The position numbers were made by a program, and so were the translations under genes. 64,000 nt of DNA from positions 74,063,094 to 74,127,093 of the forward strand of contig OY754337.1 of assembly GCA_963573305.1 (NCBI GenBank), written 5' to 3'. The stretch comes from Pyrrhosoma nymphula. Lineage: Eukaryota; Arthropoda; Insecta; Odonata; Coenagrionidae. The notes beneath the pieces were generated by a model that was given only the letters and a program-made list of their open reading frames with translations, ran no database searches and was not told the origin of the DNA. Below are positions 9,981 through 20,800 of this stretch, one piece after another (positions within the stretch are counted from its first letter, which is position 1; every line of letters begins with the position of its first letter).

Positions 9981-10080
9981 CGGAGGCATAACTCACGGAG
10001 GATTGTTACCTTGTTTTACAATGTATCAAATTGTACGATGAATTTATTATGTAAAAGCGATCAAGAATAAACATATATTA
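9981..10080 (+). promoter_or_regulatory. LINE 3' UTR with AATAAA
   Basis: One hundred bases between the ORF2 stop and the tRNA-like sequence. AATAAA lies at 10,066-10,071, only about 10 nt from the end. The element ends ..CATATATTA with no A tail and abuts the target A box directly, as in site-specific LINEs whose 3' end pairs with the target. Confidence 0.6.
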
Positions 10081-10250
10081 ACCGTAGCTTAACTGGTTAA
10101 AGCACTCGGCGCGAAATCGAGGGATCCGGGTTCGAATCCTGGTCAAGGCGAATGATTTTTTCCTCTGTGGAATATCGCACTTCTGTGCACTTGCGGGTGA
10201 CTCCGTAAAGGTAACTACCGAGGCTAGTCCCGGTATCCTCAAAATTAGTT
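10081..10250 (+). mobile_element. tRNA-derived SINE, plus copy
   Basis: Begins in the A box (TAGCTTAACTGG at 10,085-10,096), with the B box GGTTCGAATCC at 10,129-10,139, then a body of about 100 nt with GTGCACTTGCGGGTGACTCC and the end GGTATCCTCAAAATTAGTT. The first acceptor bases are missing because the LINE replaced the join; they lie at 4,586-4,592. The anticodon loop carries two extra bases (GCGCGAAAT) relative to the 4.2-kb copy. Directly followed by the right outer duplication. Confidence 0.75.
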
Positions 10251-10261
10251 AGAGTATACTA
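10251..10261 (+). repeat. Outer target-site duplication, right copy (AGAGTATACTA)
   Basis: Exact 11-bp match to 4,168-4,178, immediately after the SINE end. Confidence 0.65.
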
Positions 10262-13200
10262 CTCTAGTGATAAACGCGGATAAGTACATTGAAGCCCGCT
10301 TCGGTTGCGTCCAACTTCATTATTCTAATGAAATAGAAAATTTCAATTGTAGCCGCCAGATCTCGTTATTTTACCATAGAACCTTTGAGGAACGCTCAAA
10401 TAACTTCCTTTTTTCATTTTCTCATGAAAAGAACATTTCATCGGAGAAAAATAGTGATGAGACGACTATAAAACATCCTGATTTGGCTTCGCTTTTTCAA
10501 TGAATGATGTATATCAGCTATCTCATTCCCAAATAGTTAATCGTGAATAAGCGGCTACGAAGACGATTACGTACAAACTAAGAAAAATTGAATTTTTTGG
10601 TAGTAACGGAGGTCAAACGGAAGGTATGAGTCACCAGTGAAAAACCTCGCGAAATTAAACTGAAGCTTGAAGAACGTTTCTTAAGCTGTGCGGATGCGTG
10701 TTATTAGAAATTTATTCGATCTGGTTCACCAATGAATTTCTTGGTTTGGTGCCAAATTATTGCAGTCACTCATCTGCAGTATTCGACTGCACACTACAGT
10801 CTCTTTACTAAGTACACGCTATTTCAAACGTGACACCGTCCGGTCGGAAGACTCTTGTTACAAAACTAGAAACATACATCTGAATCCATTGGTTTACAAA
10901 ATAAAACTTTTTTCTGCCTCACGAAGGAAAATAACTGATCCCAATAAGAAATGTTTACGCTGATTTGAAATATGTAAGTGGTATTTTACCCATCAGCCTT
11001 AGTTCTCACCGGACGCGGGAAAACCCAAAAAATTCCCGATTATCTTATTTGTATTAATAGTTTGTAAAAAAAAAATCATCCCTGCTCCCGTTACAATTAC
11101 AATAGAACAATGAATCAAGAATCAAGATGCTGGCTATGGTTAAAGCTTTGAAAGCCGATGCAATTTTTCCATCCATAGGCCCAGGGCAAAAAAATAAAAA
11201 AAATAATTTTTCCTAAAAATTCGAGTTATTGCCTGCGTCATCACCCCAAACTATGCACACGTTGGCCTTAAATTACTACTTATAGTAAATGCATCACATT
11301 TATAACAAAATGTGCAGAAGAACGTTTCACCACTAAGTTTAGAGAATCAGACAATGAAGTTCCAAATATTAATTTTATTTCTATCTAGATTTATCGGTCA
11401 CGGAAGGCGTTATCCAAACGTAAATGGTTTAAAAAATTGGAATAACTCGAAAAAATAAAAGAAATGAAATAAAAGTGATTTCGAGTTAATAAATCATAAC
11501 CAAAACATATTTTCTTCCTGTGGTTGCAGCAATACATATTCTTGCAACCACAGTGCTGTTCTTCTGGTCACCTTTTTCTCTTCGAAAGATTATGTATTTT
11601 ACATGGACCTCAATATGAATTGTAAGTATTAGTATCAGTTTCATTAAATATCAAGTGTTATTCAATATTAATTCGAATATTAGACTGAGCGACAAATGAT
11701 TTACCGATTATAATAACTTATGTCTGTGTGACCTCACACCGCCAATGAATACTCACCGTACCACTTGAGTATGAGTAGAACCGAAAATACCGCGAGTTTT
11801 TTTATTTCCAGAGTGAAGAAACTTGATTTACCCGTTTTCATATTGCGTATTCCAAATTCACAAAGATGATTTGACTTAAATGCCGCAAACTATTGAGAAA
11901 GTTTATAATATATTTTTATAATAACTTAACTAATATTTATTTTAGTTTGTAAATAATTGACTGAAATTCCACGATTTTTATCGTAGAAAATTTCAAAAGG
12001 GTTGGAAAAGTTAGCAGCACATATTTTCAAATGACAGCCGCTAGATATCCCCCTAATAGATTCTGAAGGGGCCTATGTAATAGAATAAGTTTTTTATTCT
12101 GTAACCACAATAAAATTGTCCGAACAGAGCAACAAGATCTGGACTGCTTGTGAAATTTTCTCCAGGGGATGAGTTAAACGATGCCATTATGTTCTTCCAT
12201 TACCCTCCAATTTTAGTTACCTCAAAAGCAGGATCGTGGCTGAAGTAGCTTTGGTTAAAGTAGGCGCTCTCATACGGGTTACCGTTGATTTGATAACTTT
12301 TTAAACAACTGGAGGTGACCATGTGTAATTACAGCATTGCGAGAAAAACATGATGGCTTACTTAATACTCCTTAACTATTTACTTAGCAATAGCGCAATT
12401 TCATAACTGAATATAAATCTTTGTATTGAGAAATTATATCAAGTTGTTCATACTCATTGTAATTGGACTGTTTTGTTCGAAATTTAAATCTCCGATCTCT
12501 TTTATTAATTCGTGGGAAAACTCTTTAAAAATGTTGGGCCTTTCGAAATGCAGCAGTCGCCTTTGGGCATTTTTTCTGTATATAAATGAATAAAATAGTG
12601 GAAAGGTCGACAACGAAACACCCTAAGAAGATGAGTAGTGAGAATATGAATACACTTTCAGATAATTGAAGGGCTAGCTAAAGCGATTAACGAAGCAGAA
12701 GGCATAAAATAAAATTTCCGAAAATCTAATGCCTCTTGATTATTTGATGATTGGGTAGTATTCATATGCCTGACGGCTAAGGACGCGGTAGAAATAAGGA
12801 TTCCCCATTTGGCTATAATGAGAAATAATTTATTTGCCCTGCTGGCATAGGCTCGGAACAGAAGACATTTTCAGATAAGAAACATTTACGTCAATGAAAT
12901 ACAATTCTCTCTTTCTCTCATCCCCTCATTTATATACTTGTTGATATCACGAATGGAATGTACATATTACCTGTCAGAACTAAATAGAATATTTTCTTGA
13001 ATTCATTACGAGACTGCCTACGATTCATCTCTTAAAATCAATCAATCGTTTCTGTACTGTCAGTCAAAAAGCAACAACAATGTGGAAGTATATTTTCTAG
13101 GGGAGTAAAATTCCTACAATTGAATTTTGCTGTTTTGTTTAGAGATGTGAAATAACGTGATTTTTATTTTAAAATGCTCTTGAATGGCAGTACATTTATA

Positions 13201-13570
13201 ATAGCATATATATTAAGGGGATATAATCCCAAAAAGAGATATTTTTTCCCCTTTTATATTAAGTATATGCATTTGGTGGATGAAAACATTCGTTCGGATG
13301 CGTCAGAGCTTGTGAAAGGGGTAATATCTATCGGCATTGCCACTGCTGTAAGGAAAGCGATTCTAAAATGAAATAAGAAAGCGTAATGCAGGATAGGCAT
13401 TGCTTCCAAATAACATATCGTCAAATGTTTAATGACTAAGCTAGATGATAATGATACTTTACTAAATGATAATTTATCAGAATTCGATTCTCTCATTCCT
13501 TTTCGTGCGTACCGATTTGGGAAAAGTTACCTGTCTCTGGCGTATTTCTTTCGTTTAAAGGCTTACTCGC
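10262..13570. other. AT-rich non-coding DNA
   Basis: Only short chance frames of up to 80 codons. One small hairpin is present at 11,518-11,553 (CTGTGGTTGCA/TGCAACCACAG, 11-bp stem, 14-nt loop) without other support. No gene or element recognised. Confidence 0.55.
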
Positions 13571-14250
13571 TCGATATTCATTTTTCACTCTTTCATGTTG
13601 AGTGAGTGAAGGAACTGAACCGACCTCAAGACTGAAGGGAATAGGTTTTGTCTATCCACGTTTGTGTTGGTTGCCTCCTCTTCCTCGCCAACCCTTTCTA
13701 ATCCTAAAATAAAAAAAACCACCCTTACGTTTTCTCCACTTCTCGGAAAACCCTGCCGGACCCTTCCACCCATCCTGTGTCGTCTCCCTCCACCCCTCCC
13801 TCCACCTTTTTCACTTTCTCGAGCTTTCTCTTTTTTTTTCTTGGGAGTCTGAACCAGACCGATACCCACACGAACACAGTGGAACGCAACCTACATCCCT
13901 TATTTTATCAACTAGAAACTTTTCCCAAATTTCCTTCGCTCTCTGTATCTTTATCCCTCTTTTAGGCCGAAACGTGACCCAGAATCTAATGGCATTTTCC
14001 CTTGCAAGACCTAAAGGGCTGGACTCTTTGAAATAAAAGGTGAAAGAAAGTCCTCTTTCTCTGCCTTTGCGTTCCCGTCCCTCTTTTTTTTGCATTTCAC
14101 CTTAACACTTCCTCGAAACACTCCTTCCCACCCAGACGGACGTGAAGGAAAAATCACCGGCAAGAAAGGGTGAGGACAAGGAACGCTGATCCCTCCCTAT
14201 ATGTTCACCCTCTACTCTCCCAAATACCCTTTCCGCAGGTCCCTCACGTT
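13571..14250. other. Pyrimidine-rich block
   Basis: Long C/T runs on the plus strand give overlapping open frames on both strands (up to 94 codons) rich in Ser/Pro/Phe or Arg/Glu. These are composition artefacts. I see no domain, and no element ends. Confidence 0.4.
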
Positions 14251-14251
14251 T

Positions 14252-14530
14252 CTATGAGTTAAGTTGTTGGTTGTTATCGTATAGGAATTGACAATGAGGG
14301 TGAAGAAAAGTGCGTATTTCTTCACACAGTTTTACCATTGGATCCTGACAGGTTTTGATGTTTGATAATGACGCTAAGGATCTATACTGTTTCGATACCA
14401 ATAATAAAATAGTGAGGAATTTGTTTAATGATTCTCTATCCTCGTTATTAGCCAATTTCTCAATGTCATTTAACCTACAATTGATTCCATGGGAGCCACA
14501 TCTACCTCTAAGCAGTGACTTTCCTGCCAT
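14252..14530 (-). CDS. Unassigned ORF, 92 codons
   Basis: It starts at a true ATG and reads as a plausible soluble, mostly helical polypeptide (for example NDIEKLANNEDRESLNKF) of ordinary composition, unlike the simple-sequence frames nearby. I do not recognise it. No splice donor, partner exon or polyadenylation signal links it to a gene, and it lies just upstream of a decayed Penelope-like element on the other strand. It may be chance or an unrecognised element fragment. Confidence 0.2.
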   Translation of the reverse strand: MAGKSLLRGRCGSHGINCRLNDIEKLANNEDRESLNKFLTILLLVSKQYRSLASLSNIKTCQDPMVKLCEEIRTFLHPHCQFLYDNNQQLNS

Positions 14531-14750
14531 TTTTGTCTTATGTCGGCAACAATATAAGAAAATATTCGGTTTCTCTAAGAAGAAAGATAAATTTGTCCAG
14601 CGAATTTTTGGAGGATGTAAAAAAAATGTTCATCGTTTAACTCTTAGCTTACGCATTAGTGTTAAGTTATTTCAATTGCAGAGAATAGACAGCTAAGTAG
14701 TGTGGAAGTTTACGGAATAGTGTTTTGATCAGGTACGATGGAGAATAATG

Positions 14751-15486
14751 CTTGAAGAAGTCATATTCCAATGGAAAGGAGATTTCTACGAACAAACGGA
14801 AGGAGCTGCCATGGGCTCACCACTGTAACCAGTAATCGCCAACTTGTTCATGGAGGAGTTGGAGAAGAAGGCTACAGAGACTTCGGAAAAGAAGCCCAAG
14901 AAGTGGCTTCGCTATGTGGACGACACCTTTGTCGTATGTCCGCACAGAGAAGATAACCACTCTGGTTTTCTTCAACACCTCAACTCCTTGCACGACTATA
15001 TTAAAATTCACCATGGGGAAGGAGACCAAGGGCCGTATCCCTTTCCTGAACATCATAGAGACAAGGAAAGAAGACGGTTTTCTGAAACACTTTGTCTTCA
15101 ACAAGGCGCCCCACACGGACGTTTACCTCCACGCTAACTCCCACCACCACCCGCAGCAGAACAATTCTGTAATCATCAACCTACTCCATCGGGCTCGATC
15201 CATCTCCATCAAAGAATCGCAGACTACGGAAGAAAAACACGTTCTTACTGCCCTGGAGAAGAACAGATACAAGAGATCCATGGTCCTGAAAAGGGCCTTT
15301 CTGATTGGGAACCAAGGCCACCAATCATCCAAGGACGTGAACCCAGATCTAGTCGCTCGTGCTTTCATCCCTTTCGTCAGTGGTACCACAGAGAGGATAT
15401 CACGGGTCCTCACTAAGCACCGCATCCAAACTAGGTTTGAATGCGGAAACAAAATAGCCAGTTTCCAAGAGGGCCATACAATGTAG
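14751..15486 (+). pseudogene. Penelope-like reverse transcriptase
   Basis: The reading begins at EEVIFQWKGDFYEQTEGAAM, matching the RT motif around GxAMGSPLSPVIAN of Penelope-like elements. A TAA (14,826-14,828) replaces the residue after GSPL. The active site WLRYVDDTFVV is intact at about 14,904-14,936 (YVDD at 14,913-14,924). A frameshift near 15,005 moves the frame; it then continues with PFLNIIETRKEDGFLKH, HTDVYLHANSHHHPQQN and FVSGTTERISRVLTKH, all standard Penelope landmarks in the right order. The frame stops at 15,484-15,486. The family normally acts with a GIY-YIG endonuclease, whose remainder follows. Confidence 0.85.
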
Positions 15487-15504
15487 GCTGAAATAACATG
15501 CACG

Positions 15505-15732
15505 GGCACTCAAGAACAAACAAGAAGAAAAATCAGCCATTGCTCAACATATTTTGGCGCAGCCAGGTCACAGCATCAACTTCGAAAAACCAGATATCCT
15601 GTCCAAGGAAAAGAGATATTTCCCAAGAATCATCAGAGAAGCTGTGGAAATAATCAAGAGGCCACACAGCATGAATAGGGAAGATGGATATACCCTTTCC
15701 AACACTTGGAAACGTGTATTTCATGGCCCCAA
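15505..15732 (+). pseudogene. Penelope-like GIY-YIG endonuclease, C-terminal remnant
   Basis: In a different frame from the RT, residues such as KSAIAQHILAQPGHSINF and IIREAVEIIKRP followed by NREDGYTLSNTWKRVF match the C-terminal half of the Penelope endonuclease domain. The catalytic GIY-YIG core, normally about 40 residues upstream, is missing: the RT tail KIASFQ is followed almost at once by the post-core segment. This indicates an internal deletion, so no endonuclease activity can remain. Confidence 0.7.
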
Positions 15733-15859
15733 AAAGGACCCTTTCCACTTCCCGCGTTTTGCGGATGTGAGCCATGGACCAATCAGTGAAGAACTGGCGG
15801 GTAGACACCTCCACTGAACAACATCGTTCAGTGGAGGCCCTTTCGTTCTCCACTTCAGC

Positions 15860-15904
15860 CTGGCCTGAGGACGCCTACAGCACAGTAGGTGAAACGTCGC
15901 CACC
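15860..15904 (+). ncRNA. Hammerhead-like ribozyme motif of the Penelope-like element
   Basis: CTGAGGA (15,865-15,871), a helix CCTAC/GTAGG closed by AGCACA, then GAAAC (15,891-15,895) and GTC (15,896-15,898). TGGC/GCCA can form stem I, and stem III would be the minimal AC/GU. Minimal hammerheads with very short stem III are known in Penelope-like elements. Position 10.1/11.1 does not pair cleanly, so activity is uncertain. Confidence 0.5.
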
Positions 15905-15960
15905 AAAGATGACAACGCGGACGAATCCCGGAAACTTGCCCAACTGATGCCATCAGTATT

Positions 15961-16432
15961 CGTATTTAGTTACAGAGCCTCCTTTTCGATGGTTATTTTT
16001 AAATGTAGTGTAGTGGTTACGTGCAGTACCCAGATCTTAAATACTCCAAGATGTGTCATGTATGAGTTACATTTTATTTATTGATAAATATGATTTCCCT
16101 ATTACATCACAAGAAACACGAATCGGAGGCATCAATATCTTAGGTAGTCAGAGAGGGCGACTATTTTATTCCGTGGAAACTTTAACATCGTTTTGAGGAA
16201 GAAGTACTCTTGCTTTTTGATGTTTTTCCTTCAAAAAAGAATGTAATCGCCATATGTTTGACAAACATTTGGTGACTCAAAGCTTGAAGTTTGCGAAATC
16301 TTTCGAGTATGGATAACTTGATATGCTACGTTATGTTATCAAAGTATTTCTTATGAGCCTTAGGTACTGCTCCAGCCACGTAATAAATATGAAGTTACAC
16401 CTTAATATCGGACATTCTTCTTTATACCTTAG
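15961..16432. other. AT-rich non-coding DNA
   Basis: Nothing supported between the Penelope-like 3' end and the exon-like stretch at 16,433. Confidence 0.5.
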
Positions 16433-16515
16433 GTTCCTCCGATTATCGGCTACAACTTGCAATTATTTGAATTCACTTGGATGTATGGATTAACTCAAAG
16501 GGTGCCTTCAGTCTG
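16433..16515 (+). other. Exon-like stretch with strong flanking splice signals
   Basis: Preceded by a pyrimidine tract and acceptor (TTCTTCTTTATACCTTAG) and followed by CTG|GTAAGTACT, close to an ideal donor. The 83 nt are open in one of three frames (begins VPPIIGYNLQLFEF). No homology recognised and no neighbouring exon found. It could be chance. Confidence 0.2.
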
Positions 16516-18340
16516 GTAAGTACTCGAAAACTGTCTGCTGACTGCGCTTGGTCCATCCCCCACCGCTACTTTAACGTTTCCCAATAAAACGATTTATTTT
16601 CCATGTTGCGGTGAACAGTTTTGCCGAAGGAATTCCTTCGGAATCGGCGGAATTCCAGTCGTCTCCGTGGCATGCAAGTATGGGGGAAGCATTCGGGGCA
16701 AAAACAAAAGAGGAGAGGTGGCTTCCTATTGGCGCATATGGAGACTGTGGGCAGATTGGTGAAAGTTCACGGCGATTTGCATGCAATTTGAGGTGGAGAA
16801 TATGTCCACGAGGGAAACTTGCGGAACGGCGTGCAGGCATGAGGCCCAAGATTACGCTAACAAGTTTCCTATTCCAACCTCTATCATGCCTTTGTTTGCA
16901 TTTTGAAGTTGCAGTGAATAAAATATAAGAACATCGGTCGGGAATTTTCGTCCACTATGATAGTTTAAGCACGGAGCACTTGGAATGGCGATAGATGTCT
17001 CTTTGAACTGTTTCCGTTTGTCCCCAGTTTAATCCTAGAAGGAACTTAAGTCCACAATTTTCCAATATATATTTAGCTTTCACATACCAGACTGCAGCAT
17101 CCGCCAAGGACTTACAACGGACTCCCTTACCTTCCGCGCAAGAGCATGTATGCCGCTGTCACTTCATACTCACAATTTTGTTACTGCGATTCAAATATCG
17201 TCTGCCATTAAGATGCGATCTAAGGAGTGACGGATTAACAACTTGGGGGCCTGTAGGCAGTACAAGCAACGGGGCCCACGTTAATAAACAAGTCGCAAGA
17301 GAAGAAAGGGGAATACAATTCTCAGGGCCCCTCCGGGGATCACAAAGCCTCGGAGCCCATAGACAACTACCTACTTTGCCTTATTGGTAATCCGGCTCTG
17401 GCTCTAAGTTTCGGGGGAACGTTCTATTATTTTGGATCACTTTGAATCACAGTGAAAGAATAAAATGACAAATGCTAGATGAAAGGGCAAAACCGAAGCT
17501 CAAAAGCTTTTAGCTTTTTCTGATAATTATTTTATTTCAACCGCTATTTCATCACCCACGTACGCAAGCATCTTATTTTCTCCTGTTCACGTTGTGTCTT
17601 TCATTGCCCGGTTTTTTAGCAGGGTCCGTGATACGGGGACTTTTTTTTTTGGATTTCCATGCCTCTGTTCAAGTAATACTATAGATATGTCGTTATCATT
17701 GAGTATATGCTACGCCAAAGTTCTTTTTACGTTATATTTTGTTAATTGGCTTTTAGTAGAATGATTATTATTGATTTTATCCTACGCTATTCAATATTGA
17801 GCTTGGGAGAGGCTGGACACCGATTTCCATTGTGCATACTTTCTAATAACTTTACATTTCCTCACTTTAGCACCTCCTTCATAATTTGCTGCCCGCTGTA
17901 AGTGATATTAAAGCTTAGGAATGTCATTCCAGATGAATTTGGTGTAATTTTATATGGCTGAGCAATGAGTTTTGAGAAATTTCTGAAAATACAGCAAATG
18001 ATTATATTTTCAGAAAATTTAAACTTGCAACAACATTTCTGTAAACCTCCTCCATGTTCCTACAAATAAAAAAGATGCTATTTACTTGTTTAAAAATATT
18101 GTCGCACTTTTATTGATTGTACTTTTAGTCTGGCAACGTCAAATTTGAGAGCCTGTGCTCCATGATGAGGCGATTTTTACGAAGACTTAATTCAATATAA
18201 GGACCTTCTTACATACTACTATGCAAATCTCCACGATGGTGGAGTGGGTGGCTGGCATGAGATATTAGGGCACCAGCCATTAGGGCAACAGTTAGGATAA
18301 AGGAAAAGGCATTGGAAGATGGAATGGGAGAAAAGCGATG
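16516..18340. other. Non-coding DNA
   Basis: Open frames at 16,571-16,928 on both strands look compositional. A short GC-rich patch at 17,215-17,395 with repeated GGGCCC motifs may be part of an unrecognised repeat. No gene supported. Confidence 0.45.
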
Positions 18341-18344
18341 GTGT

Positions 18345-18392
18345 ACTAACACGGCTGGAGTCCTAATACCCCCTGCCACATGCCTTTGTGTT
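18345..18392 (+). repeat. LINE 3'-end fragment (same family as 60.1 kb)
   Basis: CGGCTGGAGTCCTAATACCC and CTGCCACATGCCT match the 3' UTR segment at 60,150-60,185 (CGGCTGGTGTCCTAACACCC, CGCCACACGCCT) in the same orientation. The GTAGATG tail is not retained here. Confidence 0.5.
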
Positions 18393-18548
18393 GGATCGTA
18401 TGACACAACGTTGATGTAAAAAATCGGAAGTGTTTTGATGTACACTGATGCATTGTCTCGCTCTGTTGTTGTGGTAATGTTGTGTGGAAAGAAGGAACTT
18501 TTGCTCCTATTTTTAACCTAGGTATTATATTTTACTTCTAGCTAGTCA

Positions 18549-19090
18549 CTGCTGGAAAATTCCCTAGAAAATTAAATCCCAATTTTCCTTAAAAATTTGA
18601 GCCCCCATTTTCCCTAGAATAAACTTATTTAGGGAATAATTTCCCTATAATGCATTTTCCATGGAAAATCCTTTTGAAAGTGGGTTGTAGTGGCTTAGAA
18701 TAAATTTGTTTTACACGTAATGTAGTTGACGGTGAGAGGTGAGAGATTTTTTTATAATGGTTGCACATATTTTTGCTGGAGAAATATTTTGTCAAGTATA
18801 TCATTATACTAAATAGTGATAACTCTATGGTTGTATAAGCACTGGTTTTGGTTCGGCTAGCATATACTCCATGGAATTGCTGGTGCAATTGTTCCTAAAG
18901 TAGCATTTTGTTCCGGGGAGGTTACTGAGAAATCTACTATAGAAACTATATCTTTAGAAAACATTTCTCAGAAAAAAATCGTAAATAGATTAAGGGCATT
19001 TGCTTATGAAAGAGATTTTCTGAGGAATTTTCAATTTTTCACTCGTTTTCCCAATGTTCAAGAGAATCCTCAAAGGGGACTTTCCATCAG
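18549..19090 (+). mobile_element. Unnamed dispersed repeat, copy 1 (542 bp)
   Basis: Aligns along its length with 39,127-39,712 in the same orientation, sharing TTTTGAAAGTGGGTTGTAGT, AATGTAGTTGAC, GAGAAATATTTTGTCA and AATGTTCAAGA in order. The ends are inverted: CTGCTGGAAA at the start and CTGATGGAAA as the reverse complement of the end. No coding capacity and no clear target-site duplication. Probably a non-autonomous DNA transposon with TIRs; superfamily unknown. Confidence 0.6.
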
Positions 19091-20040
19091 GGGATACCTC
19101 GAGAGATGTTGCTCGGGATTAAATACAATACACTACCTGTTCCTCTGAAACTCATTTGATCTGAAATTTTCTAGTTACTTATCATAATTTAGAGTGTCGC
19201 CTCCAAGTCTCCTGTAGTTCCCAAATAGTCCTTTCATACTGTGAGGTAAACTCTCTGCTCGCTCTTAGCAGTTTTTTTAGCAATGTGTATTTTAACAAGG
19301 AATTCCTTTTCGTTTTGTTTATTTCGTAGTAGTAATAGTATTTCAGTTGAATATGCTTCGACCGCTAAGATCATTTCGCACATACTATCTTAACCTTGCA
19401 GGCAGTGACATCAGAAGTGTACGATTGGGAATTTCACGTTTATATTGTTTGGGAAATATTTATCTTACATTAGTGTTAACGAGCATCTGCCATTAACATC
19501 CACAGAGAATATGATATTCCAATATTATGTCGTGTTAGCATATTAATGTTCATTTAATGTTCCAAATACTTTCTCTTGTTTACTAAAAAGAGCTATGAGC
19601 GTATTTTTTGTTTCTTATTTACCATTGTTTATAATTATATAGACATATTTTTCATTTTATCGAAGGCTGCAATCACCAATCATATCTAAAAACAAAATAT
19701 TCAATTTTTATTTGAGCTGCTACATGATCAAGAATAAAGTTAGAATATGAATCAGTCTTTGGCAATATTTACCGGAATTCTATCACAGTAGTTTTATTGT
19801 TACTCAGTATTGGTGCGAGATTTATTTCAACGCATGGGGTAGAAACGAAGGCAATGGAAATTTCTAATGTATTTATGACACGTAAGGCAATGGAAATTTC
19901 TAATGTATTTATGACACGTAACCGTTGGCTAATATTTTTTTATATTTTTATCCGCTGTTTATGGATATTCTTCCATGAATCCCGAATCAAAGGAAACTTT
20001 TGGGTTTAAGGTGGCGCTGTCATGGCAGTGACATGAGAAA
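19091..20040. other. AT-rich non-coding DNA with one tandem duplication
   Basis: No gene. Contains the 36-bp duplication listed separately. Confidence 0.5.
19848..19919 (+). repeat. Tandem duplication, 2 x 36 bp, exact
   Basis: Unit AAGGCAATGGAAATTTCTAA.. ending GACACGT occurs twice without a mismatch (19,848-19,883 and 19,884-19,919). Identity implies a recent slip or an assembly duplication. Confidence 0.9.
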
Positions 20041-20800
20041 GGAATATTGCGGTTTAATGACCAACGTTTCACGAATTTAAATATTAGATTTTCCACGACG
20101 CCGTTAATTCTTTGGAAATGAAGGTCGGAGAAAAAACATCTGCATTTTACGATCTATATTTTTCAGAAAAAGAGGACGAATGCGGAATTGAATTTTAATT
20201 GGCGTCGTTTTATCGTCTCTGTGAACTGCGTGCGAGCTAAAACGAATAGGAGCAGAAATCCTCCTTCGTGAATTTTATTTCGATCGTTTTCGTGTACAAT
20301 TCTAGCCGGGGTTAGAATTTTCATCGCTGACTTTTCATACGCGCGGATTCCAAAACCATTCGAACTTTATTTTATGATTTAGCATAAAAAAGAGCTGTCA
20401 GACAATATTCGCGGCCGTTATAGAGATACTCGGCGTTAAATAATAAAACTCTCCTTTGAAAGATGTTCCGCTGTCATTCGCCTGGCGGAATAGCAGATGG
20501 TATTCGCGGCGTTGCCTGGTCTGAGGTGAGCGCTCAGGAAAAAAAAATAATTCGCAATGGAGCGGGGGGATATTTTCATTTGTTTGTGGTGCATCCGACT
20601 GGTTTGGTTACAACAGTCTCCGAATCAAAAGCACCACCGTCAATGGCTATTCTCGTCAATCGGCTTTATATGCACATCCGTCGTGTTCATGACTCAATGG
20701 CTCCAGGGAACTATAAACATACTTTACATTTTTTCACACCCAACGTTTTAAAATGCTTTCCTTTGTGCGCTGAACTTATCAAGTCCGAGCCCAAACAGCA
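20041..20800 (+). other. GC-richer block with an ATG-to-donor stretch
   Basis: Composition differs from the flanks. A frame from the ATG at 20,463 begins MFRCHSPGGIADGIRGVAWS and meets GAG|GTGAGC at about 20,526; without splicing it runs 113 codons. Not recognised. It could be a first coding exon or an enhancer-like element. Confidence 0.2.

Larger units (their letters stand above)
4599..10080 (+). mobile_element. Full-length APE-type non-LTR retrotransposon (L1/Tx1-like)
   Basis: An apparently complete LINE of about 5.5 kb: a 300-nt GC-rich 5' UTR, ORF1 with a zinc knuckle, ORF2 with endonuclease and reverse transcriptase, and a 100-nt 3' UTR ending without a poly(A) run. Both ORFs are uninterrupted, so the copy is young or under recent constraint. 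The layout (CCHC ORF1, APE endonuclease, no RNase H, C-terminal CCHC in ORF2) and motifs such as WRLDCKLLDDEFF, PLSMLLFAFAMDP and ILGLWWD look like the L1/Tx1 group, a group that includes site-specific lineages. The clade is inferred by motif memory only; a phylogeny of the RT would settle it. Confidence 0.85.
4179..10250. mobile_element. Composite retroelement: tRNA-derived SINE units enclosing a full-length LINE
   Basis: Between two exact 11-bp direct repeats lie, in order: a minus-strand SINE piece with a full tRNA-like head (4,179-4,280), a block also found near 48.3 kb, a minus-strand SINE body with half a tRNA-like head (4,430-4,568), the first bases of a plus-strand head, an intact LINE, and the rest of a plus-strand SINE (10,081-10,250). 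The outer SINE bodies are inverted copies differing at only a handful of positions over about 138 bp. The duplication indicates that the outer unit integrated as one piece. The LINE either entered later or was copied together with it. The inverted layout could come from template switching or from insertion into a pre-existing inverted pair of SINEs. Confidence 0.6.
14745..15960 (+). mobile_element. Penelope-like element, 5'-truncated and degenerate
   Basis: The span covers the RT remainder, the endonuclease remainder and a 3' non-coding end with a hammerhead-like motif. The 5' part of the RT is absent. Frames shift near 15,005 and again after 15,486, and stops interrupt the reading, so the copy is dead. 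Confidence 0.8.

Noticed and set aside
11518..11553. Hairpin CTGTGGTTGCA/TGCAACCACAG
   Set aside because: An 11-bp stem is expected by chance at this scale and nothing else supports a function.
17215..17395. GGGCCC-rich patch as a transposon
   Set aside because: No termini, no duplication and no second copy in the window.
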